Source: Roseovarius autotrophicus (GTDB lineage Bacteria; Pseudomonadota; Alphaproteobacteria; Rhodobacterales; Rhodobacteraceae). Taken from it: a stretch of DNA of 64,000 nucleotides. The stretch lies in the NCBI RefSeq assembly GCF_018069895.1, contig NZ_JAGQDH010000016.1:1-64000 (forward strand), in the 5' to 3' direction. Both the position numbers and the translations under genes were made by a program. Shown piece by piece: positions 41,027 to 50,138 of this stretch. Each line of letters begins with the position of its first letter. Within the stretch, counting starts at the first letter, position 1. The notes beneath the pieces were generated by a model, which saw only the letters and a program-made list of their open reading frames with translations, ran no database searches and was not told where the DNA came from.

Positions 41027-42469
41027 ATGATCGAGAGAAAGAGTTTCTATATTGACGGTGCCTGGCAGAAGCCCCTTTCGGGGCGGGACCACGCCGTCAT
41101 CAACCCCTCGCTTGAGGAGCCCTGCGCGGTGATCGCGCTTGGCGGGCAGGCCGATACCGATGCCGCCGTGGCCGCAGCCAAGGCGGCCTTTCCCGGCTGG
41201 ATGGCCACCCCGCCCGAGGAGCGGATCGCCCATGTCGAGAAGATACTGAAGGTCTATGAGAGCCGCGCCGAGGATCTGGCGCAGGCCACCAGCATGGAAA
41301 TGGGCGCGCCAATCGACATGGCGCGCCAGCAACAGGTGCCCTCGGGGACATGGCACATCACCAATTTCCTGACCGCCGCGCGTGCGTTCAAATTCGACGA
41401 GCCGCTTGGCGATCATGCCCCGAACGACCGGATCATTCACGAGCCGGTTGGCGTGGTGGCGATGATCACGCCGTGGAACTGGCCGCAGAACCAGATCACC
41501 CTCAAGGTTATCGCGGGGCTGATCGCAGGCTGCACCATGGTGCTGAAGCCAAGCGAGGAATCGCCGCTCAATGCGCTGATCTTCGCCGAGATCATCCATG
41601 AGGCGGGCCTGCCCAAGGGCGTTTTCAATTTGGTGAATGGCGATGGCGCGGGCGTGGGCAGCCAGCTTTCGGCGCATCCGGATGTGGATATGATCAGTTT
41701 CACCGGCTCGTCGCGGGCGGGACGGCTCATCTCGAAATCCGCCGCCGACACGCTCAAGCGCGTCAGCCTCGAGTTGGGCGGCAAGGGCGCGAACCTGATC
41801 TTTGCCGATGCGGATGACAAGGCCGTCAAGCGCGGCGTGATCCATTGCATGAACAACACGGGCCAGTCCTGCAACGCGCCCACACGGATGCTGGTGGAGC
41901 GGTCGCGCTATGCGCAGGCGGTGGATGAGGCGGCCGAGGTCGCGGTCTCGATCAAGGTCGGGCCGGCCCATGAGGAGGGCCGCCATGTCGGGCCCGTGGT
42001 CAATGAGGCGCAGTTCAACAAGATACAGGGCCTGATCCAGCAAGGCATCGACGAGGGCGCGCGGCTGGTGGCGGGCGGTCTGGGTCGTCCCGATGGCCTC
42101 AATCGCGGCTTCTTCGTGCGGCCGACGGTGTTTGCCGATGTCACCAACGAGATGACCATCGCGCGCGAGGAAATCTTTGGCCCGGTGCTGTCGATCATCC
42201 CGTTCGATACCGAGGAGGAGGGCCTGGCCATCGCCAATGACACGCCCTATGGCCTGACAAACTATGTCCAGACCGGCGATCCGGCGCGCGCCAATCGCCT
42301 TGCGCGGGCCTTGCGCTCGGGCATGGTCGAGATGAACGGCAAATCGCGCAGCGCGGGCTCTCCCTTTGGCGGGATGAAGCAGTCGGGCCACGGGCGCGAG
42401 GGCGGCAAATGGGGGATCGAGGACTTCCTGGAGGTCAAGGCCGTCTCGGGCTGGACGCCGGGGGCCTGA
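41027..42469 (+). CDS. Aldehyde dehydrogenase family protein (NAD(P)+-dependent)
   Basis: 480 residues from ATG 41027, after ACGGAGG. The active site is complete: the N169-type ITPWNWPQNQ, FTGSSRAGRLI, the catalytic glutamate in LELGGKGANL and the catalytic cysteine in NNTGQSCNAPTR. It oxidises an aldehyde to its acid. The operator-like palindrome shared with potF and spuC suggests an amine-derived aldehyde such as 4-aminobutanal as a possible substrate. That is inference, since the family is broad. It is a single-gene unit, convergent with the pseudouridine synthase gene. Confidence 0.9.
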   Translation: MIERKSFYIDGAWQKPLSGRDHAVINPSLEEPCAVIALGGQADTDAAVAAAKAAFPGWMATPPEERIAHVEKILKVYESRAEDLAQATSMEMGAPIDMARQQQVPSGTWHITNFLTAARAFKFDEPLGDHAPNDRIIHEPVGVVAMITPWNWPQNQITLKVIAGLIAGCTMVLKPSEESPLNALIFAEIIHEAGLPKGVFNLVNGDGAGVGSQLSAHPDVDMISFTGSSRAGRLISKSAADTLKRVSLELGGKGANLIFADADDKAVKRGVIHCMNNTGQSCNAPTRMLVERSRYAQAVDEAAEVAVSIKVGPAHEEGRHVGPVVNEAQFNKIQGLIQQGIDEGARLVAGGLGRPDGLNRGFFVRPTVFADVTNEMTIAREEIFGPVLSIIPFDTEEEGLAIANDTPYGLTNYVQTGDPARANRLARALRSGMVEMNGKSRSAGSPFGGMKQSGHGREGGKWGIEDFLEVKAVSGWTPGA

Positions 42470-42475
42470 GCCGCC

Positions 42476-43120
42476 TCAGAACGGGGCGGGGGCGCGAAAC
42501 CGCATCCCGCGCCCGCCATCGGGGTGGCGCAGGCGCAATTCCTCGGAATGCAGCATCAGGTGCGGGTGATCCCGCGCCGCACCCGTCGCATAGAACGGAT
42601 CGCCCAGGATCGGGTGGCCGAGCGCCAGCATGTGCACACGCAACTGATGGCTGCGCCCGGTCTTTGGCATCAGGCGCACGCGGCTTTCGGTGTCATCTGT
42701 GCGCAGCACGCGCCAGTCGGTCTGCGCCGGGCGGCCCGTGTCATGGCAGACCATCTGCCGGGGGCGGTTGGGCCAATCGACGATCAGCGGCAGATCGACC
42801 GTGCCTTGCGCGGGCTCCAGCCGTCCCCAGACGCGGGCGACATAGGTTTTCTGCACCTGCCGACGCTCGAATTGCAGGCCAAGGTGGCGCTGTGCATGAG
42901 GGGTGAGGGCAAAGATCATCACGCCTGATGTGTCGCGGTCCAGCCGGTGCACGAGCAGCGCCGTCGGGAATGCCTCCACCACGCGCGCAAGCAGGCAATC
43001 GGCCAGTTCCGGCCCCTTGCCGGGCACGCTCAGCAGGCCCGCAGGCTTGTGCAGCACGACGATCTCGTGATCGTCATGCAGGATGTCGAGCGGCTGATCT
43101 GGCGGGGTGTAGTCGGTCAT
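42476..43120 (-). CDS. RluA-family pseudouridine synthase
   Basis: 214 residues. The catalytic aspartate lies in LLVHRLDRDTSGVMIFAL (about residue 60). KTGRSHQLRVHMLALGHPIL, then GDPFYA, is the second family motif. There is no S4 domain and the chain is short, so it most resembles RluA itself, which modifies 23S rRNA position 746 and tRNA position 32. Assignment to RluA rather than another short member is tentative. The gene ends 6 bases from the convergent aldehyde dehydrogenase stop. Confidence 0.88.
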   Translation of the reverse strand: MTDYTPPDQPLDILHDDHEIVVLHKPAGLLSVPGKGPELADCLLARVVEAFPTALLVHRLDRDTSGVMIFALTPHAQRHLGLQFERRQVQKTYVARVWGRLEPAQGTVDLPLIVDWPNRPRQMVCHDTGRPAQTDWRVLRTDDTESRVRLMPKTGRSHQLRVHMLALGHPILGDPFYATGAARDHPHLMLHSEELRLRHPDGGRGMRFRAPAPF

Positions 43121-43166
43121 GGCGCGGCCTTACACCATGCCATCGGCGGGGGCCATGGGGGCCTCG

Positions 43167-43194
43167 GGCTTCTTCTGGCTGCAAATATCCCGGG
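43167..43194. repeat. Single arm of the CCCGGGATATTTG intergenic repeat
   Basis: On the minus strand it reads CCCGGGATATTTGCAGCCAG then AAGAAGCC, matching one arm of the inverted repeat at 12066-12135. It lies between the RluA-family gene and the GntR gene and is followed by a GC-rich stretch (43191-43230). Confidence 0.6.
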
Positions 43195-43228
43195 GGGGCG
43201 CCCGTAAGGGCGACGGGGGCAGCGCCCC

Positions 43229-43885
43229 CTATTCCGCCGCCCGCCGCAGGCCGGACAGAAGGCGGTGAAACTTTTCGCCCTGAACGGCGACATGGGCACG
43301 CAGCGCCTGGGCCGCGCGCTCGGGCGCCCCCTCGCGCAGGGCGGCGACGATGGCCTCGTGCTCGGCCATGGATTGCGCCATGCGCCCGCGCACGCGAAGC
43401 TGCATCCGGCGAAACGGCTTGAGCCGCCGGTGCAGACGCAGCGCCTCCTGTTCGAGAAAGGCATTGCCCGCCTCGCGATAGATCCGGTGGTGGAATCGCT
43501 CGTTCTCGCGGTAATAGGCGTCGGTATCGCCCGCTTCGATCGCCGCCGTGCAGAGCGCGTTAGCGGCGTCAAGATCGGCCAAGGCCGGTTCGGAGATGCG
43601 CCGTGCGGCAAGGCGTCCGCATACGCCTTCGATCTCGGCCATGGTCTCGAACATTTCCAGAAGTTCGACCGGCCCGGGCTGGCGGATGAACACGCCCCGG
43701 CGCGGGATCTGCTCGGCCAGCCCCGATGCCACCAGCCGCCCGAGCGCCTCGCGGATCGGTGTGCGCGAAACGTTGAACTGTGCCGCGAGCCGGGTTTCGT
43801 CGAGACGATCGCCATCGTTGAAAGCGCCGGTGAAGATCATCTCTTCCAGCGTATCGGCGATGGTATCGGCGCGACGTTCAGACAT
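43229..43885 (-). CDS. matR: GntR-family (FCD) regulator of malonate utilisation, MatR-like
   Basis: 218 residues. The wHTH is residues 5-70 (LEEMIFTGAFNDGDRLDETR, LAAQFNVSRTPIREALGRLV). The FCD domain carries FHHRIYREAGN and HEAIVAALREG. It is divergent from a TRAP transporter plus malonyl-CoA decarboxylase/synthetase operon. The gap holds TCTTGTATACAAAA (43930-43943), which differs at only two positions from the MatR site I recall for Rhizobium leguminosarum (TCTTGTA/TACACGA). Context and operator agree, making this a confident functional call. Confidence 0.85.
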   Translation of the reverse strand: MSERRADTIADTLEEMIFTGAFNDGDRLDETRLAAQFNVSRTPIREALGRLVASGLAEQIPRRGVFIRQPGPVELLEMFETMAEIEGVCGRLAARRISEPALADLDAANALCTAAIEAGDTDAYYRENERFHHRIYREAGNAFLEQEALRLHRRLKPFRRMQLRVRGRMAQSMAEHEAIVAALREGAPERAAQALRAHVAVQGEKFHRLLSGLRRAAE

Positions 43886-43929
43886 GGAAAGACGCTAATG
43901 CCGAACCTTCTGGTGCGCAAGATTGAAAA

Positions 43930-43943
43930 TCTTGTATACAAAA
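43930..43943. promoter_or_regulatory. MatR operator TCTTGTATACAAAA
   Basis: The core TTGTATACAA (43932-43941) is a perfect palindrome, extended by AAT/ATT on either side. It lies midway between the matR and matP starts and could control both. It matches the published rhizobial MatR site at 12 of 14 positions, as recalled. Confidence 0.7.
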
Positions 43944-44026
43944 TTCTTGACTCTGGATGCGCGTTGCCAAACACTCCTCACACCGCCCCGGACAGGAGAG
44001 AGCCGGGGCAGACATGGGAGGACAAC

Positions 44027-45010
44027 ATGAAATTCACCGCCTTCGCGGCCGCCGCCGCAAGCGCCCTCGTGCTGGGCGCGACGGCCGAGTCCGCAGAACT
44101 GCGCCTTTCGCATCAGTGGTCGAATCAGGACATCCGGCACCGGGTCGCGCAGATCGTCGCCGATGAGGTCGCGGCTGCCGGGGTCGATCTTGATATCCGG
44201 ATTTTCGGCTCTCAATCGCTGTTCAAGGCGCGCGAGCAATACACGCCGCTGAGCCGGGGACAGCTTGACATGACGGTGCTGCCGCTCAGCTATGCGGGTG
44301 GCCAACAGCCCTCGTATAACCTCACCCTCATGCCCGGTCTGGTGAAGAACCACGACCACGCCGCACGCCTGACCAACAGCCCCTTCATGGAGGCGCTGGA
44401 GGCGAAGATGGCCGAGGATGACGTGATGGTGCTGGTGCATGGCTATCTTGCCGGGGGGTTCGCCGCCAAGGACAGGTGCATCCGCCGCCCCGAGGACATC
44501 GCGGGGATGCAGACGCGCGCTGCCGGCAAGGCGTTCGAGCAGATGCTGGCGGGGGCGGGCGCGTCCATCGCCTCGATGGCCAGTTCCGAGATCTACAACG
44601 CCATGCAGACCGGCGTTCTCGATGCGGTCAACACCTCGTCCTCGTCTTTCGTGTCCTTCCGCATCTACGAGCAGGTGAAGTGCTACACGCCCGCAGGCGA
44701 TATCGCGCTGTGGTTCATGTATCAGCCGCTTCTGATGAACAAATCCACCTTTGACGGGTTGACCGAGGCGCAGCAGGCGGCGCTTCTGGCGGCGGCGGCA
44801 AAGGCAGAGGCGTTCTATCTCGAAGAGGCCAAGAAGGAAGACGCGGCCTCGGTCGATGTCTACCGCGAGGCGGGCGTCGAGATCGCCGAGATGACCGAGG
44901 AGGATTTTGCGGCCTGGCTGGATCTGGCCCGTGAAACCGCCTTCAAGGAGTTTGTCGCGAGCGTGCCCGACGGGCAGGCGCTTCTGGACATGGCGCTCGC
45001 TGTCGAGTGA
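44027..45010 (+). CDS. matP: TRAP transporter solute-binding protein (DctP family), predicted malonate-binding
   Basis: 327 residues from ATG 44027, after GGGAGGACAAC. The signal peptide is MKFTAFAAAAASALVLGATA, then ESA. The DctP fold shows RIFGSQSLFKAREQYTPLSR and the conserved arginine motif MQTRAAGKAFEQML, where the arginine usually pairs with the substrate carboxylate. Followed by DctQ and DctM genes and malonyl-CoA enzymes, so malonate is the predicted ligand. A terminator-like hairpin with a T-run follows at 45021-45046. Confidence 0.88.
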   Translation: MKFTAFAAAAASALVLGATAESAELRLSHQWSNQDIRHRVAQIVADEVAAAGVDLDIRIFGSQSLFKAREQYTPLSRGQLDMTVLPLSYAGGQQPSYNLTLMPGLVKNHDHAARLTNSPFMEALEAKMAEDDVMVLVHGYLAGGFAAKDRCIRRPEDIAGMQTRAAGKAFEQMLAGAGASIASMASSEIYNAMQTGVLDAVNTSSSSFVSFRIYEQVKCYTPAGDIALWFMYQPLLMNKSTFDGLTEAQQAALLAAAAKAEAFYLEEAKKEDAASVDVYREAGVEIAEMTEEDFAAWLDLARETAFKEFVASVPDGQALLDMALAVE

Positions 45011-45020
45011 TGCGCGATCC

Positions 45021-45046
45021 GGGCCGCCGCGCGCAGGTGGCGGCCC
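45021..45046 (+). terminator. Hairpin plus T-run between matP and matQ (attenuator)
   Basis: GGGCCGCC (45021-45028) and GGCGGCCC (45039-45046) are perfect arms, followed by GCTTTTTCC. Full intrinsic-terminator form inside the operon. Confidence 0.7.
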
Positions 45047-45082
45047 GCTTTTTCCGCCCTGACACATTGATGAGGTCCGACC

Positions 45083-45631
45083 ATGGCCGGCCAAAGCTCG
45101 GGTGCCATCGCACGCACCGGACGTAACCCCTTCTTGCGCTTCGTCGCCGCGCTTTCTACCCTTGCGGGATGGATGTCGGCCGCCATGATCGTCGCGGCGG
45201 TGCTGATCACCTGCCAGATGATCTGGATACGTTTCGTGCTCAACGGCACAACTGTCTGGCAGACCGAGGCGGTGGTTTACCTCATGATCGCCGCCACGCT
45301 TCTGGGTCTGTCTTATGTGCAGCGCCTGCGCGGACATGTGAACGTGGACCTGATCCCGATGGCGCTGCCGCGCCGGGTGCGCAAGGGGTTGGCGGTTCTC
45401 ACACTCTCGCTCTCTATCGTGGTGATCGCGGTCATGCTCTGGTATGGCACCGAATTCTGGCACCTCGCCTGGTCGCGCGGCTGGAGATCGGACACGGTCT
45501 GGGCGATCAAGCTCTGGATTCCCTATCTGGCGCTGCCCCTGGGCCTTGCGCTCTTTCTGCTGCAACTCGTGGCCGACCTGATTGCCGTGCTGCTTGGTGT
45601 CGATAAACCTTTCGGATTGGAGGACGCCTGA
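45083..45631 (+). CDS. matQ: TRAP transporter small permease subunit (DctQ family)
   Basis: 182 residues with four predicted membrane segments (about 30-52, 65-85, 105-130, 145-168). The conserved WQTEAVVYLMIAATLLGLSY and RGHVNVDL segments are DctQ landmarks. It links the binding protein to the large permease. Its stop overlaps the matM start (TGATG at 45629-45633). Confidence 0.88.
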   Translation: MAGQSSGAIARTGRNPFLRFVAALSTLAGWMSAAMIVAAVLITCQMIWIRFVLNGTTVWQTEAVVYLMIAATLLGLSYVQRLRGHVNVDLIPMALPRRVRKGLAVLTLSLSIVVIAVMLWYGTEFWHLAWSRGWRSDTVWAIKLWIPYLALPLGLALFLLQLVADLIAVLLGVDKPFGLEDA

Positions 45632-46947
45632 TGGACCCGCTTCTGCTTGGCCTCATCGTGGCGATTGCCACCATCGTCGTGCTGTTCTCCGGCGTGTCGG
45701 TCGCGGTCGGTCTGCTGATCGTCTCGGGCGGGTTCCTGATCGTGTTCGACGGGATGCGCTCGCTTGAACTCATGCCGGAAATCATGTTCGGCAAGCTTGA
45801 CAATTTCGCGCTTCTCTCGATCCCGATGTTCATCATCATGGGGGCCTCCATCGCCTCGACGCGGGCGGGCGCGGATCTTTACGAGGCGCTGGAGCGGTGG
45901 CTTACGCGCGTGCCCGGCGGCCTCGTGATCTCGAATCTCGGGGCCTGCGCGCTTTTCTCGGCCATGTCCGGTTCGTCTCCCGCGACCTGCGCCGCCATCG
46001 GCAAGATGGGCATCCCCGAGATGCGCAAGCGCGGCTACCCGGATGCGGTCGCCGCCGGTTCGATCGCGGCGGGCGGCACGCTCGGCATTCTCATTCCGCC
46101 CTCGGTCACGATGATCGTCTACGGTATCGCCACGGAAACCTCGATCGGGCGGCTGTTTCTGGCGGGCGTCATTCCGGGGATGATGCTGGTGGCCCTCTTC
46201 ATGGCCTGGTCGCTCTATCAGACGTGGAAATCGGGCGATGTGAACCTTCTGGGCGGGCGCGTCTATTCCTGGCGGCAAAAGCTCGAGATCCTGCCGCGCG
46301 TCCTGCCCTTTCTCGCCATCATCATTGGCGTGCTCTATGCCATGTATGGCGGCATCGCCACGCCATCCGAGACGGCGGCGGTCGGCGCGCTGCTGTGTCT
46401 GCTGATCGCGATGATCATCTACCGGCTGTGGTCGCCTGTCGCGCTCTGGGTGGTGCTGCGCGATTCAACCCGCGAAAGCGTGATGATCCTTTTCATCATC
46501 GCGGCGGCGGGGGTGTTTTCCTATATGCTGTCGTCGCTCTTCATCACCCAGTCCATCGCGCAATGGATCGGCACGCTTGAGGTGAACCGCTGGGTGCTGA
46601 TGGGGGCGATCAACGTCTTTTTGCTGGTTGCGGGCTTCTTTCTGCCGCCCGTGGCCGTGATCCTGATGGCCGCGCCGATCCTGTTGCCGATCATCACCAC
46701 CGCCGGGTTCGATCCGATCTGGTTTGCGGTGGTGCTGACCATCAACATGGAAATCGGGCTGATTTCGCCGCCCGTGGGCCTCAACCTTTATGTGATCAAC
46801 GGCATCGCGCCCGACATCAAGCTCAAGACCATCCTCTACGGCTCGCTTCCTTATGTGGGCTGCATGGTGGTGGCGATCATCCTTCTGTGCCTGTTTCCGG
46901 GTCTGGCCACATGGCTGCCCGATCTGGTGATGGGCGCATCACGATGA
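45631..46947 (+). CDS. matM: TRAP transporter large permease subunit (DctM family)
   Basis: 438 residues, about twelve hydrophobic segments. Landmarks: LLSIPMFIIMGASIASTRAG, ALFSAMSGSSPATCAAIGKM, GGTLGILIPPSVTMIVYGIA and EIGLISPPVGLNLYVING. It is the sodium-coupled translocation channel. It is coupled at both ends by start/stop overlaps to matQ and to the malonyl-CoA decarboxylase, so transport and catabolism are one operon. Confidence 0.93.
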   Translation: MDPLLLGLIVAIATIVVLFSGVSVAVGLLIVSGGFLIVFDGMRSLELMPEIMFGKLDNFALLSIPMFIIMGASIASTRAGADLYEALERWLTRVPGGLVISNLGACALFSAMSGSSPATCAAIGKMGIPEMRKRGYPDAVAAGSIAAGGTLGILIPPSVTMIVYGIATETSIGRLFLAGVIPGMMLVALFMAWSLYQTWKSGDVNLLGGRVYSWRQKLEILPRVLPFLAIIIGVLYAMYGGIATPSETAAVGALLCLLIAMIIYRLWSPVALWVVLRDSTRESVMILFIIAAAGVFSYMLSSLFITQSIAQWIGTLEVNRWVLMGAINVFLLVAGFFLPPVAVILMAAPILLPIITTAGFDPIWFAVVLTINMEIGLISPPVGLNLYVINGIAPDIKLKTILYGSLPYVGCMVVAIILLCLFPGLATWLPDLVMGASR

Positions 46948-48185
46948 GCGTGCTGGCCGATCTTCTGTCAACCGTGTTCGAGCGGCGCTATTTCACTTCG
47001 GGCGCGCCCGACCCGCGCAACCGCTCGTTGGAGGAACTTGCGCGCGATCTTCTGGGCAGTTCCGGCGAGGTGTCGGGCATGGCGCTGGCGCGGCACATGC
47101 TGGAGCGGTATGCCGGCCTGGGGGATGACGAGAAAGCCGCGTTCTTCGGCTTTCTCGCCCGCGATCTGAGCTTCGATCCCGAGGCAGTGCGCACGGCGCT
47201 CGCCGCCTTCGAGGCCGATCCATCCCGCACCACCTATGACGCCTTCTTGGCCGCCGCCGAGCCATCGCGGCAAGAGCTTGCCCGCCGTCTCAATCAGGTG
47301 CCGGGGGCCACGGGGCAACTGGTTGCCATGCGTGCCGATCTTCTGCGGCTGATGCGCGAGGAGCCCGGGCTTGGCGTGGTCGATCTCGACCTAAAGCACC
47401 TGTTTTTGTCGTGGTTCAATCGCGGTTTTCTGGTGCTGCGTCCGATCAACTGGTCCTCGCCTGCCGATGTGCTGGAAAAGATCATCGCCTATGAGGCGGT
47501 CCATGCCATTGACAGTTGGGACGATCTGCGCCGCCGCCTTGCCCCGCAGGACCGGCGCTGTTTCGCCTTCTTTCATCCGGCCATGCCCGATGAGCCGCTG
47601 ATCTTTGTCGAAGTGGCGCTGACGCGCGGCATTCCCGGCGCGATCCATGATGTTCTGTCGGAGGAGCGCGCGGCCATCCCCGCGACCGAGGCCGATACGG
47701 CGGTGTTCTACTCGATCTCCAACTGTCAGGCGGGGCTTGCCGGGATTTCTTTCGGCAATTCGCTGATCAAGCAGGTGGTGGCAGATCTGGCGCAGGAATT
47801 GCCCGATCTGAGGACCTTCGTCACCCTCTCGCCCATTCCCGGCCTCTGGCGCTGGCTGTCGGAGACCGGGCGCGCCCTGCCTGATGAGCCGCAGGCGCGG
47901 CGGGCCATCGCGGCGCTCTACCTGCTGGAGGGCAAGCGCGGTGACGGCACGCCCCATGACCCGGTGGCGCGGTTCCATCTTGGCAACGGGGCCTCGGTCC
48001 ATGCCATCCACGCCCGCGCCGATCTGTCCCCAAACGGAGAGCGGCAGTCAGGCGGCGTGATGGTGAATTACCTTTACGATCTCGCCCAGATTTCGCAAAA
48101 CCACGAACGGTTCGCCGGGGCGGGACGGATCGCCGCCTCATCGGGGGTCAAATCCCTCGCCGCGAGTGCCGACAAGACCGAGTGA
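46944..48185 (+). CDS. matA: Malonyl-CoA decarboxylase
   Basis: 413 residues from ATG 46944, overlapping the matM stop. The N-terminal helical domain (about 1-140) precedes the catalytic GNAT-like domain. Family landmarks are HLFLSWFNRGFLVLRPINWS, AYEAVHAIDSWDDLRRRL, FFHPAMPDEPLIFVEVALT, TAVFYSISNCQAGLAGISFG and the C-terminal FHLGNGA...NYLYDL. It converts malonyl-CoA to acetyl-CoA. The bacterial enzyme lacks the targeting peptides of eukaryotic forms. With matB it completes malonate degradation. Confidence 0.95.
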   Translation: MSVLADLLSTVFERRYFTSGAPDPRNRSLEELARDLLGSSGEVSGMALARHMLERYAGLGDDEKAAFFGFLARDLSFDPEAVRTALAAFEADPSRTTYDAFLAAAEPSRQELARRLNQVPGATGQLVAMRADLLRLMREEPGLGVVDLDLKHLFLSWFNRGFLVLRPINWSSPADVLEKIIAYEAVHAIDSWDDLRRRLAPQDRRCFAFFHPAMPDEPLIFVEVALTRGIPGAIHDVLSEERAAIPATEADTAVFYSISNCQAGLAGISFGNSLIKQVVADLAQELPDLRTFVTLSPIPGLWRWLSETGRALPDEPQARRAIAALYLLEGKRGDGTPHDPVARFHLGNGASVHAIHARADLSPNGERQSGGVMVNYLYDLAQISQNHERFAGAGRIAASSGVKSLAASADKTE

Positions 48186-48197
48186 AGGATCATCGCC

Positions 48198-49715
48198 ATG
48201 GCCAACCCCCTCTATGATCGCCTGTTCGGATGCCATGCGGGCAACACCGCGCTGTTCCTGCACCTGCAAGGCGGCGAAGCACTCAGCTATGACGCCTTCC
48301 TGAAACTGGCCGCGCGCTATGCCCATGCGTTCCGCGCGGCGGGGCTTGCGCCCGGTGACCGGCTCGCGGTGCAGGTGGAGAAATCGCCGCAGGCGCTTGC
48401 CGTCTATGCGGCAGCGGTGCAGGCGGGGATCGTGTTCCTGCCGCTCAACACCGCCTATACCGGTGACGAGCTGGGGTATTTCGTCTCTGATAGCGGCGCG
48501 CGTGTGCTTCTGTGCGATCCCGCCCGCGTCGGGGCGTTGCAAGCGGTGGCCGATGCGTCGGGTGCAGCACTGCTGACGCTCGGGCCGGACGGGGCGGGCA
48601 CGCTTGCCGACGCCGCCGAGGGCCAGCCCGAGACATTCGAGACCACGCCGCGCGACGAGGGCGACCTCGCCGCCTTTCTCTATACCTCGGGCACCACGGG
48701 CCGTTCCAAGGGGGCGATGCTGACGCAGACCAACCTTCTTTCCAACGCCGAGGTGCTGGTGGATTACTGGCGTTTCACCGGAGATGATGTGCTGCTGCAC
48801 GCCTTGCCGATCTTTCACACCCATGGCCTTTTCGTGGCGACGAACGTGATCCTGCTGGCGGGCGCGTCGATGATCTTCCTGCCGAAATTCGACACGGATG
48901 CGATGATCGCCCACCTGCCGCGCGCCACCACCATGATGGGCGTGCCAACCTTCTACACGCGGCTTCTGGACGATCCGCGCCTGGAGCGCGCTCTGGTGGG
49001 GCATATGCGGCTTTTCATCTCCGGCTCGGCCCCGCTGCTGGCGGAAACCCATGTGGCGTTCGAGGCGCGCACCGGCCACCGCATCCTTGAGCGATACGGC
49101 ATGACAGAGACCAACATGAACACCTCCAACCCCTATGAGGGCGAGCGACGCGCGGGCACCGTGGGCTTTCCCCTGCCGGGGGTGGAACTGCGCATCACCG
49201 ATCCGGAGACCGGCGCGGAAAAGCCCCGGGGCGAGGTCGGCATGATCGAGGTGCGCGGGCCGAACGTGTTCAAGGGTTACTGGAAGATGCCTGAAAAGAC
49301 GGCGGAGGAACTGCGCGAGAACGGGTTTTTCATCACTGGCGATCTGGGCCAGATCGACGCGCGTGGCTATGTCTCGATCGTGGGGCGCGCCAAGGACCTC
49401 ATCATCTCGGGGGGCTACAACATCTACCCGAAGGAAATCGAGCTTTTGCTCGACGATCAGCCCGGCGTTCTGGAAAGCGCGGTGGTGGGCGTGCCCCATC
49501 CCGATTTCGGCGAGACGGTGGTGGGCTTCATTGTCCCCGAAAAGGGCGCCACGCCCGATCTTGATGCCATCGCAGAGGCGGCGGCAGGCTCGCTTGCGCG
49601 CTTCAAGCACCCGCGCCGGCTCATCATGCTTGACGCGCTGCCGCGCAACACCATGGGCAAGGTGCAGAAGAACGTGCTGCGGGCGGAATATGGCGGGCTG
49701 TTCGCGGCGGGGTGA
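48198..49715 (+). CDS. matB: Malonyl-CoA synthetase
   Basis: 505 residues, an ANL-superfamily acyl-CoA ligase. The P-loop is FLYTSGTTGRSKGAMLTQTN (about residue 155), A5 is ILERYGMTETNMNTSNPY, A7 is FFITGDLGQIDARGY and the catalytic lysine is near the C-terminus in RNTMGKVQKNVLR. RYGMTETNMNTSNPYEGERR is typical of MatB, where the arginine contacts the malonate carboxylate. It activates malonate with ATP and CoA. Last gene of the mat operon. Confidence 0.95.
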   Translation: MANPLYDRLFGCHAGNTALFLHLQGGEALSYDAFLKLAARYAHAFRAAGLAPGDRLAVQVEKSPQALAVYAAAVQAGIVFLPLNTAYTGDELGYFVSDSGARVLLCDPARVGALQAVADASGAALLTLGPDGAGTLADAAEGQPETFETTPRDEGDLAAFLYTSGTTGRSKGAMLTQTNLLSNAEVLVDYWRFTGDDVLLHALPIFHTHGLFVATNVILLAGASMIFLPKFDTDAMIAHLPRATTMMGVPTFYTRLLDDPRLERALVGHMRLFISGSAPLLAETHVAFEARTGHRILERYGMTETNMNTSNPYEGERRAGTVGFPLPGVELRITDPETGAEKPRGEVGMIEVRGPNVFKGYWKMPEKTAEELRENGFFITGDLGQIDARGYVSIVGRAKDLIISGGYNIYPKEIELLLDDQPGVLESAVVGVPHPDFGETVVGFIVPEKGATPDLDAIAEAAAGSLARFKHPRRLIMLDALPRNTMGKVQKNVLRAEYGGLFAAG

Positions 49716-49733
49716 GCTTGCCGCGCGCCCTCC

Positions 49734-50138
49734 TCAGCCTGCCTTGTTCGAGATCTCGATCAGGTTGCCATCCGGGTCGCGCAGGTAGAGCGACATGATC
49801 GGCCCGGTGGCGCCGGTCCGGGGCAGGGGGCCATCCTCGATCGTCACGCCAAGCGCCGCAAGATGCGCCTGCCACGCGTCAAGCGGCGTCGCGCTCAGGA
49901 AACACAGATCGGCGGAGCCGGGGGTGGCGCGGGCGGCTTTCGGCAAGAACTCGGCCCTGGCCTGATGCAGATTGATCTTCTGCGCACCAAAGCGCAAGGC
50001 GTGTCGCCCGGTGCCGTCGGCGGTGCGGAACGTCTCGGGCCTCATGCCAAGCGCATCGCGGTAGAAGTCCAGCGTGGCGGCCATGTCGGAGACGGTCAGG
50101 ACGAGGTGGTCGAGATGGCTGATCTTCGGTGCGGTCAC
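49734..50138 (-). CDS. VOC (glyoxalase/bleomycin resistance) family protein
   Basis: 134 residues from a GTG at 50136-50138, after CGGAGGATTCGCT. It overlaps the upstream oxidoreductase stop as GTGA, which supports this start over longer frames. ISHLDHLVLTVSDMAATLDF near the N-terminus and LYLRDPDGNLIEISN at the C-terminus are the two VOC halves, with His, Glu-type metal positions visible. The reaction is unknown. The coupling to the FAD gene may be incidental to function. Confidence 0.85.
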   Translation of the reverse strand: MTAPKISHLDHLVLTVSDMAATLDFYRDALGMRPETFRTADGTGRHALRFGAQKINLHQARAEFLPKAARATPGSADLCFLSATPLDAWQAHLAALGVTIEDGPLPRTGATGPIMSLYLRDPDGNLIEISNKAG

